From Dolomedes plantarius (taxonomy: Eukaryota > Arthropoda > Arachnida > Araneae > Dolomedidae): a stretch of 64,000 nt of DNA. Location: assembly GCA_907164885.2 (NCBI GenBank), contig OU015499.1, forward strand, positions 155,567,821-155,631,820, read 5' to 3'. Made by a program: the position numbers and the translations under genes. Within the stretch, counting starts at the first letter, position 1; each line of letters opens with the position of its first letter. Positions 24,690 to 35,177 of the stretch are shown here, one piece after another. The notes beneath the pieces are model-generated. The model ran no database searches. It was given only the letters and a program-made list of their open reading frames with translations, and was not told the DNA's origin.

Positions 24690-24862
24690 TGTTGCGTACT
24701 TAAATATCAGTCGGTTCGGGAAAGAAATACATCGATAGTCAAACACAACAACTAACTTTATTCGTATCTTACAGGCGACGATAGAACACACACAGCTCTT
24801 CTATTTGGTTATGCGCAAGCACAATGCGCATTGCGTAAGGCGAGATCTCTTCTGTTGCCACA
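24690..24862 (-). repeat. BEL/Pao 5' LTR
   Basis: Matches the LTR at 19,040-19,212 with one difference. The primer-binding region follows it on the bottom strand at 24,672-24,689. Confidence 0.95.
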
Positions 24863-25332
24863 GTATTTAACACTAGAACCGCGGAGCGGGTCGATTTGAC
24901 CCAAAACGATGTTTAATTTATCACCACGCGAAAAGTATCGATTGAAAAAAAAATTCCTTTTATGACTTTTAATATTTTAAGGTGAACAACAATTTACCAA
25001 ATTTAAAAATTCGTAACATAAATAATTTTCCGATTATTAACACTTATACCTAGAACCGCGGAGCGGGTCAATTTGACCCGTAAGAAATGTTAATGCACAA
25101 ATAACGAAAATCAGGTGCATTTTCTCGAACTGTAACTGTAAAATACTTCTACCCCACCCTAGAATTCCTTAAATGGACTGTACCAGAAGGGGGAATAGTG
25201 AAGGTTTTTCATTCAAGATCATTATATTAGGTTTGAAGCACGAACTACGTTCGAATGCAGTAAAAAATTACTGCGAATATTTAGACTTTTTGAAGTTGCT
25301 TTTATTCTGTAATTAGTATATGTATAAAAACC

Positions 25333-26731
25333 ATGTCACGACGCCGCAATCTTGCTGTTCAGGAAGCTTTAGAATATTTAAACAATTATCTGAAAACGAT
25401 TCAGAAGGTTCGAAAAAAGGTTTCTCAAAATTCGATTTTGAGTAGTGAGGATGAATACCTGCCTGCTAATGAAGAAAATTTGGATTCGTATGAAGAAAAT
25501 GAAAGTGAAAATGACTCTGGCAATGCTCTAACAATCGCAAATATTGTGCAAAATGACTTGAACTGGATAGCTTGTGGTCAAAGGACTGAGGACCACCATT
25601 TTTGCAAAATACAATGTCAAGAGACCAATTTCATGAAATAATGGGATTTTTACGCTTCGACGTAAAATCAACAAGATCAAAGCGTCTAGAGACAGACAAA
25701 TTTTCCCTTATTTCGGATATCTGGAATCGTTTCATGGAAATTTGCAAGACTAACTATACACCAGGTCCTAATATAACTGCAGATGAACAGTTATTTCCTA
25801 CAAAAGCAGTGTAGGTTTATCCAATACATGCCAAACAAACCGGATAAGTGTGGAATCAAGTTCTGGTAGTCAGCAGATGTTGACTCAAAATATCTGATAA
25901 ATGGATTCCCGTATCTTGGAAAATATAAACTAAAGTCCATCCTATGTTTCTATATCTGAACATGTATTGCTGCGACTAATATGTCCATATGAGAACAAAG
26001 GTAGAAATGTCACTACGAACAACTTTTTCACAACACTGAAGATTGCAGAGGCATTGAAATCCAAAAACACCAGCCTTGTAGGAACTGTAAAACGCTCAAG
26101 AAGAGAAATACTAGTCTCTGTAAAAATGTTAAAATCCACATTGTATTCGACTACGGTACTAACCCATAAAGACATGAGTCTAACTGTTTATTGAGGTAAA
26201 AAAGATAAAAACGTTTTGTTGCTAAGTAGTCTCCATCCAGATGTAGAAATTGCAGATAACCCCCAAAAAAACTACCTGATACAATCGCTTTCTACAACGC
26301 AACTAAATACGGTGTGGACGTGATTGAACAAATGGCAAGGAAATATACAGTCAAGTCTGCTTCATGTGGGTGGCCGGTGCAGGTTTTTTGTAATATTTTG
26401 GACCTGTTACAATCAATGCCGGGGTTTTATATAAATCTTTAACTGGAAAATCTATTAGTAGACGGAAATTCATTCAAGACTTTTCTCGCAATTCAAGATT
26501 GGAGAATTGCGAGAAAAGTTTGTTCTCATCCGACATAAAAAGGCGGCAAAAAGAGCATGTGAAGCAACCAATGAAAACGACGGACAACCACAAATTAAGC
26601 GTAAACGAGTCCGATGCCATATTTCGAAATGTGAAAATAAAACTGTAGATATCTGTTCAAAATGTAAAGCACCCATCTGTGGAAAATGTACCAAACTTAT
26701 TACTCAGTTTTGTACAAAATGCATACAGTAA
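25333..26731 (+). pseudogene. piggyBac (PGBD-type) transposase, broken
   Basis: It starts MSRRRNLAVQEALEYL with an acidic N-terminal region (EDEYLPANEENLDSYEENE). Across frames it then shows the DDE_Tnp_1_7 landmarks: FLRFD, a TADEQL box with the first catalytic aspartate, YMPNKPDKCGIKFW, GRNVTTNNFFTTL (Asp replaced by Asn at the usual TDNFFT), AFYNATKYGVDV, and the C-terminal cross-brace CSKCKAPICGKCTK...CTKCIQ (26,651-26,728). At least four frameshifts or stops separate the fragments. A perfect hairpin at 26,479-26,519 interrupts the segment before the zinc domain. Confidence 0.88.
26479..26519. repeat. 16-bp-arm hairpin inside piggyBac coding region
   Basis: Arms acttttctcgcaattc (26,479-26,494) and exact complement (26,504-26,519) with a 9-nt loop. 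No equivalent hairpin exists in the related piggyBac at 42,241, so it is probably a later templated insertion. Confidence 0.8.
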
Positions 26732-27141
26732 ATAGGATTTTAAAATCTGTAAAACTAAGTACTGATAAAATTTTTAGTAACTGGAAAAAATTTTTATTTT
26801 TTATTTTTTAAAATTATTTCTAAACATATTGAAAAGAGATACTCTGCTTTTCCATTGAAATTAGGAAATTTATGTTATATTTTGTTAAAGAGACATGTTA
26901 TTATACTCAAGGACATACAATTTTAAATAATACGATTTTGTAAAAATTAAGTTAATTTCTCTTGATTTATATAAATTATTTAATGTAAATTCTGAGAAAT
27001 ATTGATTATTATTTAAAAAATAAACTGTTTTAGTTAAATAAATTAAGCGCTTGTGCATATTTTATAAGTTTACAATCTAGGGTCAAAATGACCCGCTCCG
27101 CGGTTCTAGGTATATCGAAAGTCCCGCGGTTCTAGTGTTAA

Positions 27142-27941
27142 CACATGGAGCATCTCATTGTACTTTTATGTTATATATGGCATCAAATTTTTATGTAGGA
27201 AATATATAATTCCATTTTGAACACATCTTTTGAAAAATGTTTATAAATTACAGAAAGTCTTGTCTATCTAATAATGGACTCGCCAGATTCTTGCAAGGTG
27301 TTTAGACAGTAAGATTCAAAAAGCTGTCGCCGGCTTTGCGAGAACGTATGCGGAAAATTAACTACTTCCGGTCACCGCGACGGCAACCCGCTCGTGCACT
27401 AGCAACCACAGGCCCCAAATCCTGTACCATCTAAGCTCTTGCGTCCAGCAGGGCTAAGATCATCCCAAATCCAAGTCAGAAACGACACCATCCTCTCGCT
27501 GTCCTACGATTAGACCATCCAAGAGCCAATAATTATCAAATTCAATATTTTAGTTCTAATAAACGCAGCCAACTCCTGCCATCTACATCAAGTACATGTA
27601 ACAACTTTATTATTTAATTCGTTACATAAGCGTCAGCTCGACGCCCTATACAACTTGTTTAGGTAAACATAAAACTGTACAACTTGTACAGTCAACTCAA
27701 AATAAACCATGAATTATCTCATTTATATTTATAAGAACATCAAATTATTATTACCAGCAAACAAATAAGAATGCACCTCCCGTGCAGCAAACAATAACAT
27801 AAACAAGCACATATAAAGGTTAAGCACACCAAGCAGCAAAAATGACAAGCATAAAGAAACCACAAATAGAGGGGAATCACTGCCGCAAACGCCCCGTAGT
27901 TCGAAAACACGTATTGGCAACAATCCTGTTCATCTCCGCTT
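27142..27941. other. backbone of copy A after the piggyBac
   Basis: Colinear with 59,416-60,215. It includes a GC-richer block (27,300-27,500, ctgtcgccggctttgcgaga) that is well conserved in copy B. No protein is recognised. Because LINE ORF1 sequence follows on the bottom strand, it could be downstream LINE sequence, but no reverse transcriptase motif is seen. Confidence 0.5.
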
Positions 27942-28960
27942 TATAGCGACTACAATTCTTATCTGTTGACTTATGAGTCTATCTCTCTTAATGCCAGTTC
28001 TTTTCTGATAAATCACAATTTCCATAGACTAAGTTTTTATCGCATTATTCTGGATCATGTGCTTTCTCAGCACAGATCATACATTTCTTACTATTCTTAC
28101 AGTATTTAGCGGTATGCCCATACTTCCAACGACTGTAGCATATAGTTGGTTTGGCATAATCTTTTCAATCACATCTTTCCCACCCTAATCGAATTTTCTT
28201 TAAGTCCACCAACTGCGGGTAAGTTGCGCCTTCAATACTCAAGATCCAGGTCTGTCCTTTGTGATTCTTGTATTTTGTTACCACTTTCATTTCCGAAAAC
28301 TCCAACTCCTCATTCTGGCTTTTCAAGTTTCTTATTACTTCTTCATTTTAATATGTCTCCATGATGTCAAATATTATAATCTTCCCATCCCTTTGCGCCT
28401 TTGAACTGATCTCAAACATCAACTCCTCTTCATCGAGCTTCCTAAATTCAGTGATTAACGCCTCCAAATCCTCTTCATTTTCTGTTCTTATCAATACTTT
28501 TCCTTTTCCAATTTTCTTATAAGTCTTGATCCCGATTCCTATCTTCGGAGGATCAATCCTTCCCTGGATCGTTTTTTTTTAGTAATTTCGGAATTCTGTT
28601 TCATCGTTGGAACGACAATGATCTCATTCTTGTCCTCCCACGCCCTCTTGGTCGACTTTCTCCTTACTAGTGGCCTTTCCTTAACCACTTCAGCATAACT
28701 TTTCGCAACTTGGTTTTCAAACATACTTAATTTCCCTTTAAGAAATTGTATGACTTTGCTGCTCGTTTATCGTTCTCATTATTTCTAAAAAATCATTCAT
28801 CGTCCGCTTCAACTCGACGGACAGCTTTGAGGTGCTTATCGCGCTATTGAGACTTATTCAATTCAATAATGCCAGTTCTTCGGTAAGAATTCTGAATTCT
28901 TCCATAATTTCGTTCTATTTAGCCATGTTAGACTGCGTTTTTAAACTGACTACTTAAACC
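27942..28960 (-). pseudogene. jockey-type LINE ORF1 (gag-like), broken
   Basis: Bottom-strand reading gives MFENQVAKSYAEVVKERP (28,724 downward), a basic stretch, then, after a frameshift near 28,540, a folded region (KIGIGIKTYKKIGKGKVL) ending in CCHC-type knuckles (YGHTAKYCKNSKKCMICAEK near 28,060-28,125). This order matches the nucleic-acid-binding ORF1 of jockey-like non-LTR elements. Two or more in-frame stops are present. Copy B retains only the end (to 60,416), so the duplication edge falls inside this gene. No ORF2 is found in the window. Confidence 0.75.
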
Positions 28961-29030
28961 ACGCTCCTCCGGCGTTAGCGCTCTACCAAAGGTAGATCCC
29001 AGGGTCCACCACGTGGAGGTGCCGGTGAGT

Positions 29031-29849
29031 AAATTAAAAAAAAGCTTTTATCAGAAAAACTGATAAAGAATAGCTCTCCTTAATCAAATACTACTATTGC
29101 CAACTACTTTCCTCTTTATTCTCAGGACTCGCAAAAAAACTCGTTAACAAATTAGCGGGGGTGGGGGAACCCTGATCACATTTACTGTTTAGACAGTAAA
29201 TGTGATCTGCTTTCACTCGGAGAGAGTGTTGCCTGTAATCAAATAGGAATCATTTGGAAGTAACGTTTCACATTATAAGAAGAATTTTGATTGGTATTTA
29301 CAGCAGGCTTTGGGGAATTTGTTGGGCAGCTGACATGCGATAAATTTCGTGTCTTAATCGAATTAAATTTATCTTGTACAGGAAAATTCGAGTGTATCTA
29401 AAATTCATAAGAATGAGGAGACACTAGTTAGAAAGTTTATTTTCCAAGACGTGGTCCTTTGGAAAAATTTCTAATCTTTAAGAATATCATTTCCAACTTA
29501 CTGTTACACACGTTTGAAAATGAAACTTCTGTGTTTGTAAAAGATTTAACCCATTAACCGCCAAAACTATAAGGGGTGAATTTTTTTTATACAAATAATA
29601 TTGGCTATTCATTTGAACATATACATCATTAATTTATGGGGAAAATAACAAAACTGGTCTTAACTTTCGAAAAATCTAGTGCAACGTCAGCGGAATAAGA
29701 GTATTGACATTAAGTGAGTTCAACTGAACTTCTGCAGGATTTTCTTTGATTTGAGCACTGTGAATTTTTTTTAACTTTCTTACACTTTAGAAAGAAAATG
29801 ATCACTTTACAGGTAATTAATATATTATAAAGATTTAACTTATTTTTCC
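29031..29849. other. gene-free spacer with a perfect hairpin
   Basis: No coding sequence is recognised. A perfect 15-bp-arm hairpin with a 4-nt loop occurs at 29,174-29,207 (gatcacatttactgt, loop ttag). The stretch probably includes the downstream end of the degenerate piggyBac element that follows on the bottom strand. Confidence 0.5.
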
Positions 29850-30639
29850 TTTACAAAATTACTGATTATATCCAGAAAACAGTTTCTATCACGAAAAGCT
29901 TCACTAGAATCACGATGTAGAGTAATGTGACAAACTTTGCATGGATAAATTGTCTGGCTATGGCATTATTTACTACGCAGTCTTCTGCTGCCTTCGGACT
30001 TGACAATAAAATGTCCACGTTCTCCACGTAATGGCTTTTGCATGCTTAATGTCCTTATCAAGAGTTCAGTAAATTTCTTCCTGGGGTATAGAATAATATC
30101 TCGTCGGCAACAATATTCCAATGAACCGTCTCATGTAGGCTTCAGATGCTAAACAATGGGTGTGATTCTTTTGTTGGGCACATGAGTTTGTCTATACGAC
30201 GAGAAGGGAAAAAAACCTCTGAGCCAAAGAGAAGATCAAAAATCTCTGCACTAGTTTTATCTTGTATTATACTTTTCATAGTTCCGATTTGATCTATTTT
30301 TTTTTCATTTTTCGGCTGAGACATATTCAATGGTCCCTTCATTATCCATTTCAAATCTTCAGTTTTTGTTTTTGTAAATATTTTCGAAAGACTTGTACTG
30401 CTTTTAGGAGGCGAAAACTTCTTTTTTACTCACACTTCAATTTCGACAGCAGTATCGCATGGTAAATCATCATTGTCACTATTCAAAATATTATCATTTC
30501 CTTCTTCTTCATTACTAGCCTCTGCTGTCTCTGGTAGAATAACAACAATATCAGTTTAATTCTCGTCATCATTATCTGAATCTTGCTCGAAAATTCTTTG
30601 AAGAACTTCTTTAAACGTAAAGTATCTAGTTTTAGGCAT
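29850..30639 (-). pseudogene. degenerate piggyBac-like transposase with central deletion
   Basis: The bottom-strand frame begins MPKTRYFTFKEVLQ at 30,639, followed by an acidic N-terminal tail (FEQDSDNDDEN). It runs through two in-frame stops (near 30,556 and 30,430) to EIFDLLFGSEVF (30,190-30,250), the start of the piggyBac core. The catalytic core is missing. A C-terminal piece follows near 29,870-30,060 (GHFIVKSEGSRRLR, then CKVCHITLH). No TTAA-flanked ends could be assigned with confidence. Confidence 0.6.
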
Positions 30640-31411
30640 TTCTATAACCACAGAACGGGGGAAAGTTCTACGGAGTCCAGCGACACATGTGAATACCCTT
30701 TTCCCGCTGACGTTGCGCCAACGCAACACCTGTTTTTTCTTCCTCCCCCACCCAAACAAAATCAACCGATTGATGGAATGTTCTGATAAACTTTGACCTT
30801 AGCTAAAAATAAATCACCCCTAAATCTCACGTTTGTCTCCCTATATTTCTTCTGTGAAAAAGACCAGGAGAAAGTTTTCGTTCAAAAATGCTTAACTATC
30901 TGTCTAAGTTTGGAATTCGTTAATTAATTTAAAGAACAGTTGAAGGCAAATATTTTTCAATTCGATTATTAACCCTACTCAAAAACTACTGTTAACGTAA
31001 AATTCATTTGATAGCTAAATTTTTATACGCATTTATTTTGACCGTTGCGTCAACGCAACAATGAATGTACTTAAATTTTTATCCATTATTTTTTATAAGG
31101 AATTTAATTTTTGGAATACAATGTCTACTTTTTTAGACGAGATTAACAAAAATTCTTTTCTATTATTCCAAATAAATTTTTTTTTATATTTATATTTTAC
31201 CTATTGGCTATAGTTCTCAATTTAGAAATTATTTCCTTTATGTAGATATGTTTTCCTTTAAAAGAGTATCTTTTAAATCCAAGTTATTGAAAAATTTTGT
31301 AGAATGTTTTTCATAAAGTTATAAATATACAAAGCAACTATCAATTTCAGATAAATTTTTTTAACAAAATTAACATTATTTTACGAAAAGAAGCTGAAGT
31401 TCTTATGCGTA
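30640..31411. other. gene-free spacer
   Basis: AT-rich with no recognised protein. A palindromic gttgcgtcaacgcaac lies near 31,044-31,060 next to ttgacc. It resembles the subterminal palindromes of the piggyBac ends in this window and may mark the right end of the degenerate element. Confidence 0.45.
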
Positions 31412-31590
31412 TGTTGTTAATATTTTACGCCTTGATTTGCAAGGCAGACGCTTATACGTATATGTTTTGTTTGTGATTTATGTGCGTCCGTCTACGTGTA
31501 AAGTTAATTTCTTTAAAAGGGTTGCAAAAGACTAATCATTCGAAGCTGTTCCTGAACTATTTTAGAATTGAAATTTGAGTGAATAGAACA
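31412..31590 (+). repeat. candidate LTR of truncated BEL/Pao element
   Basis: A 179-bp block from tgttgttaatat to gaatagaaca, in TG...CA form. It is followed at once by tttactggtgccgaatccag, a plausible primer-binding region, and then by a BEL/Pao gag. No second LTR is present, so the boundaries rest on motifs only. Confidence 0.55.
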
Positions 31591-31810
31591 TTTACTGGTG
31601 CCGAATCCAGGGGTCTTTGGATTAGAAAATCGTCGAACTGTGATTATGATTTGAAAGGTAACTTATGCCTTATTGTTTTTAATCGAACTGTGATTTAATT
31701 CTGATTGACAGAAGTATAGGGTGAGTAATTTGAACAATAATATTTTTGTTATTGATAGAATTGAACTGTTTAGTACTTTTTCCTTGAATAAATTTTGAAT
31801 TGAAGTGAAT

Positions 31811-32350
31811 ATGGGTGATATTTTAAAGCTTAAGAATAAACGTTCGACTCTTAGAACAGAATTAACCAAGTTGTTTACTAAAATCGAAACTGTTCTTAAA
31901 GATCAATATTCTGAGTTAGAGACGTTAGAAAGTAGTTTGGAACTATTATTAAATAAGGAACTATAAATAATCTACTATTAAGGAACTAAGTTCTGAAATC
32001 GAGAAATCTCTCAAGCCGAATGAAATCGAAAACGAAATTAATAAATGTTCGGAATATGAAGATAGTGTTATACATTATAAAACAAAACTCATGAGACGTA
32101 TTAAACAATTACAACCGGATACTGTTCAAAATATTTCTGCAAATACTAGCATTTTAAATTCATGACATTAAATGAATGTTCGCATCCCTCCAGAGATAAA
32201 AACTGTAAAATTACCAAAACTTATGATAGCAAAATATTATGGTGATCCCGATAAATATTGAATTTCATGAATCAATACGAAAACGCTATTCATAATAATC
32301 CATCGTTAAGCGATATCGATAAGTTGGGTTATTTAAAATCGTTGTTAGGT
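31811..32350 (+). pseudogene. gag: BEL/Pao gag N-terminal fragment
   Basis: From MGDILKLKNKRSTLR at 31,811 the sequence shows the coiled, charged N-terminus of BEL/Pao gag. After stops and small shifts (near 31,965 and 32,165) it continues with VKLPKLMIAKYYGDPDKY and LSDIDKLGYLKSLLG, the DUF1759 signature. It ends abruptly at 32,350 where a hAT-like end begins. It is a different BEL family from the one at 19,040. Confidence 0.8.
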
Positions 32351-32351
32351 G

Positions 32352-32530
32352 CAGTAGTGGACATAGGTGGAGGCGGTCCGTCTCGGGCCCCACTTACTAA
32401 GGGGCCCCATGAAAGGGGCCTTTTTTAATTGAGTGAAAACTTTATTGCAAAATAAATTACATACATTTAAAAAAAATTTTTAATCAGACGAGAACGTTAT
32501 TGTTTTTAGAAAACATTACGGTTGTGCATA
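32352..32530. mobile_element. hAT-like terminal fragment
   Basis: It begins cagtagtggacataggtgga, similar to the CAGTGGCGG-type ends of arthropod hAT MITEs, with a g/c-rich subterminal part (gggccccacttactaagggg). No matching right terminus is seen before the mariner sequence at 32,533. It marks the truncation point of the BEL gag. Confidence 0.4.
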
Positions 32531-32532
32531 TA

Positions 32533-32981
32533 CGAGGGCCATTTTTTAAGTAAGAACCGTTTTGTAATGGAGTAAGAAAAACTGTACTTATGAACGTAAA
32601 TTGTATCACAAACTAAAATATGAACATTTTTTCACTTTTCAACATAGTCACCATTAACATTTAAACATCTGTCAAGCCGTGTCACCAGCTTTTGGATCTC
32701 AACATGAAAGAACTCTGCCGCCTGACCGTTAAACCAGTTAGTAACAGTTTCTTTCAACATGTCATCATTTTCCAGGCTCTTTCCACCAAGAAATTCCTTA
32801 AGTTTTGGAAACAGATGAAAGTCTGATGGTGCTAAGTCAGGGTTGTATAGTGGATGATCCAGTAATTCCCAATGAAAATTGTCAAAATCGACGGCGGGGA
32901 CTGCTCTCTAGTGGCGTCGTTCTGCTTCATATCAAAGCTCGGCCTCATGTTGCGGCAAGAACAAAGGCGCAACTGGACAAA
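32533..32981 (-). pseudogene. mariner transposase, C-terminal fragment with inverted segment
   Basis: A mariner-type end (cgagggccattttttaagta) follows TA at 32,531. The bottom strand from about 32,875 to 32,631 encodes the mariner C-terminus: HWELLDHP, then NPDLAPSDFHLFPKLK (catalytic Asp region) and RCLNVNGDYVEK before the stop. The preceding motif (LLHIKARPHVAARTKAQLDK) is adjacent at 32,913-32,981 but lies on the top strand, so that exon-sized piece has been inverted. The rest of the transposase is absent. Confidence 0.82.
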
Positions 32982-33016
32982 ACATGTTACAGCACTAGAC
33001 ATGTTATCTCCTTTAA

Positions 33017-33683
33017 GGGGACAAGGGGACCTTCAAACACGAATTTCTTAATTTTCAATTTTTTTAACTCTAAATAAAAAATGAGAATAATTAATTTTCT
33101 TTTTTACTACATTAAAAACCCTTTGAACTCAAAATAAGGAATTTTTTTGCAGAATAATGACTGTTTTTCAAAATTTTTCAAAAATTCTAACGTTATTCAA
33201 AATACTCTGTACGCATTCTATATTAATTAAAGTCTTTAATTTTTTTATTATAAGTTTATGATATGTATATAATTAGAAATGTGCGTTTAAATTTTTTTTG
33301 TAGAAATCTAAAGTCTTAAAATTTTTTTTTTCTATTCTGTCTGTTATTTTTTTTATGTTTTTACTTTATTTTATGGTCTATAAATTTGAAAAATATGTGT
33401 GATTTCAAAGAATTATACACGGTTTTGTGACAAACACTTCAGTTAACAATTCTGAGAAATTTGGAAGATATCAGAAGAAAATGAATACGCATGGAACCTT
33501 TTGAAAAATTCTAGCATTTTTGAAGAATTTTTTGATAAATAGGTTTAATTCCTCTACAAAATACTTATTTGTGAATCCTAAGTATTTTCAACGAAGTAGA
33601 AAAGAATATTAATTATACTCATGTGGTGTATAGAGTAAAATATTGAAAATTAAAGAAGAACGGGCTTGAAGGTCCCTTGTTCA
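33017..33683. mobile_element. TTAA-flanked MITE (piggyBac-type), copy B only
   Basis: TTAA at 33,013-33,016 and 33,684-33,687 flanks inverted ends ggggacaaggggaccttcaa and ttgaaggtcccttgttca. Copy A has a single TTAA at the same position (about 1,388). No protein is encoded; the inside is AT-rich. Confidence 0.88.
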
Positions 33684-33687
33684 TTAA

Positions 33688-34542
33688 TAGAAGTAGAGAA
33701 GTATATCTACTTTCAGCCTATTTTCCTCCGAAAAACTAAATGAAGGCATGCAAAGTAAGCCCCATTTTTACAAAAGTAAATACCAATGAAATATTGAAAC
33801 ATAAATCAGATTTCTCAGTTTAAAACATTTTAACAATAAACAAGGTACCAATAATAATGTATACAAACAACTGCAATAAATTATACAGTATATAATAATT
33901 TGATGAATGGCATTAAATTTATGAATTACTTCTCTTTCAGAACAATATGGGTGTTCTTCCAAAAAGCATCATCTTTTTGCACATGCTTTGTTTTAAAACT
34001 TTTGTAATCAAAACAACTTGATCACAGCACTGAACATATGTCATAGCGATTCGTCATTGAATCTAAAACATAATATCCTAATTATGTTTATAAACGTTGT
34101 AAAAAAAGAATGAAAGTTAACAAATGCATATTTTTTAATTATTAAAATTCAACAATAAATTTTAGATGTTAGCATCTTAATCTGTTAAACATTTAGATGC
34201 ATTTCATAGAACTACCTGATAAAAAAAATCATGTGATTTCTTAAATGAGCCAGTGGTATCCAAACAAAAACTTTACTCTTCTGCTGTTAACTTGTGTTAA
34301 CTCTATGTATGGGCATTCTCCTTGTGATTAACCTACAACACCGTTTCAACAGAAACTACAAGTACATATGGACTCACAATAAATACTCTTTGATTAGAAA
34401 GAACATCTTATTTGTTTATACGAAAGGTAGAACATTAAAAAAACACTAGAATAGTGATAAAATTGAACAATGCGTGTTTAAAACTATACACACTATCTAC
34501 GTGACAAATATCATCATCAAAACAGTGATTAGAGAAAAAACG
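33688..34542. other. non-coding start of copy B
   Basis: Equivalent of 1,390-2,255 in copy A with small differences. No gene is recognised. Confidence 0.65.
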
Positions 34543-34618
34543 GCACTTTTCCGTTATAAGCACTAGGCTTATTTTTAATCTTGGCGGAATTTAAAAGAAA
34601 AAGGTAAAAAAAACTTAC

Positions 34619-34654
34619 CTTGAACTGGTTTAAAAAATCTTAAACCAGTTCAAG
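34619..34654. repeat. 15-bp-arm perfect hairpin
   Basis: Arms cttgaactggtttaa (34,619-34,633) and complement (34,640-34,654) around a 6-nt loop, next to the inverted Helitron 3' end in copy B. Confidence 0.8.
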
Positions 34655-35177
34655 CTCATTATATGATTATTTACACACTTTCTTTCTTTATGAAGGACTA
34701 GCGGCCCGTCCCGACTTTGTCCGGGTTGAACAAAATATTATACCAATAAATTTCCAGTTGATATCCAATAAATTGTAAATCTTTTTTTACCTTAATAATA
34801 ACCTAAATAATACATTAAATTAATTTTATGTTAGTTAATAATTAAAATAAATTTTTAAAAGTAAAAGGCGTGCCGGAGAACGGCTAGGATCGAACCGCTA
34901 GCGTCAGAACAGAAGCCCACCGCGATAGCACCATGATAAGGATCGTTGAAATCTTCGGAACAAAAAGCGGTAGAAGAAAGTAGCGGAAACAATGGAGACT
35001 GTTAGGATTAAGCTCCTAACTTTATTTCTACTGATCAGATATACATAATATATAGCCTATGTCCATCTGGAATAATGTACCTTTCAAACAGTGAAAGAAT
35101 TTTTCAAATAGGTACAGTGGTTCTGAAGATTACCCTCCACGTACAAAATCCCCTCTCTCTTTATATATTAGTATAGA

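Larger units (their letters stand above)
19040..24862 (-). mobile_element. BEL/Pao LTR retrotransposon, near full length
   Basis: Two 173-bp LTRs (19,040-19,212 and 24,690-24,862) enclose a gag-pol region on the bottom strand. The target duplication is GTATT (19,035-19,039 and 24,863-24,867). On the bottom strand the primer-binding region tggcatccctgccggga lies just inside the 5' LTR (24,672-24,689), and a purine-rich tract (aaaaggtgggag) precedes the 3' LTR (19,213-19,230). Copy B keeps the empty site near 59,410. The LTRs differ by one base, indicating a recent insertion, yet the polyprotein has two frameshifts and one nonsense codon. Confidence 0.95.
24871..27137 (+). mobile_element. piggyBac element, TTAA-flanked, copy A only
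   Basis: TTAA at 24,867-24,870 and 27,138-27,141 flanks inverted ends cactagaaccgcgg...ccgcggttctagtg. Each end carries a second, internal copy of the terminal motif (ctagaaccgcggagcgggtc at 25,051; ccgctccgcggttctagg at 27,091) and a palindromic gggtcaatttgaccc-type box. The target overlaps the BEL/Pao target duplication; copy B lacks the element (59,409-59,415). It encodes a broken transposase on the top strand. Confidence 0.93.
1345..28143. other. segmental duplication, copy A
   Basis: Backbone sequence here is repeated in the same orientation and order in copy B (about 32,985-60,416). Matching blocks are 1,345-2,267, 4,986-7,866, 7,877-8,140 and 8,691-10,080, 11,785-19,039 and 27,142-28,143. 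The left edge is at gacatgttatcccctttaa (matching 32,989 onward) and the right edge is at gtagcatata. Both copies hold one 21-finger zinc-finger gene. Intervening non-matching blocks are mostly transposons with their own target-site duplications. Identity looks high by eye but was not computed. Confidence 0.9.

Noticed and set aside
32805..33077. A 90-residue top-strand protein
   Set aside because: It is mostly antisense to the mariner C-terminus plus the inverted mariner segment and MITE sequence; not a gene.
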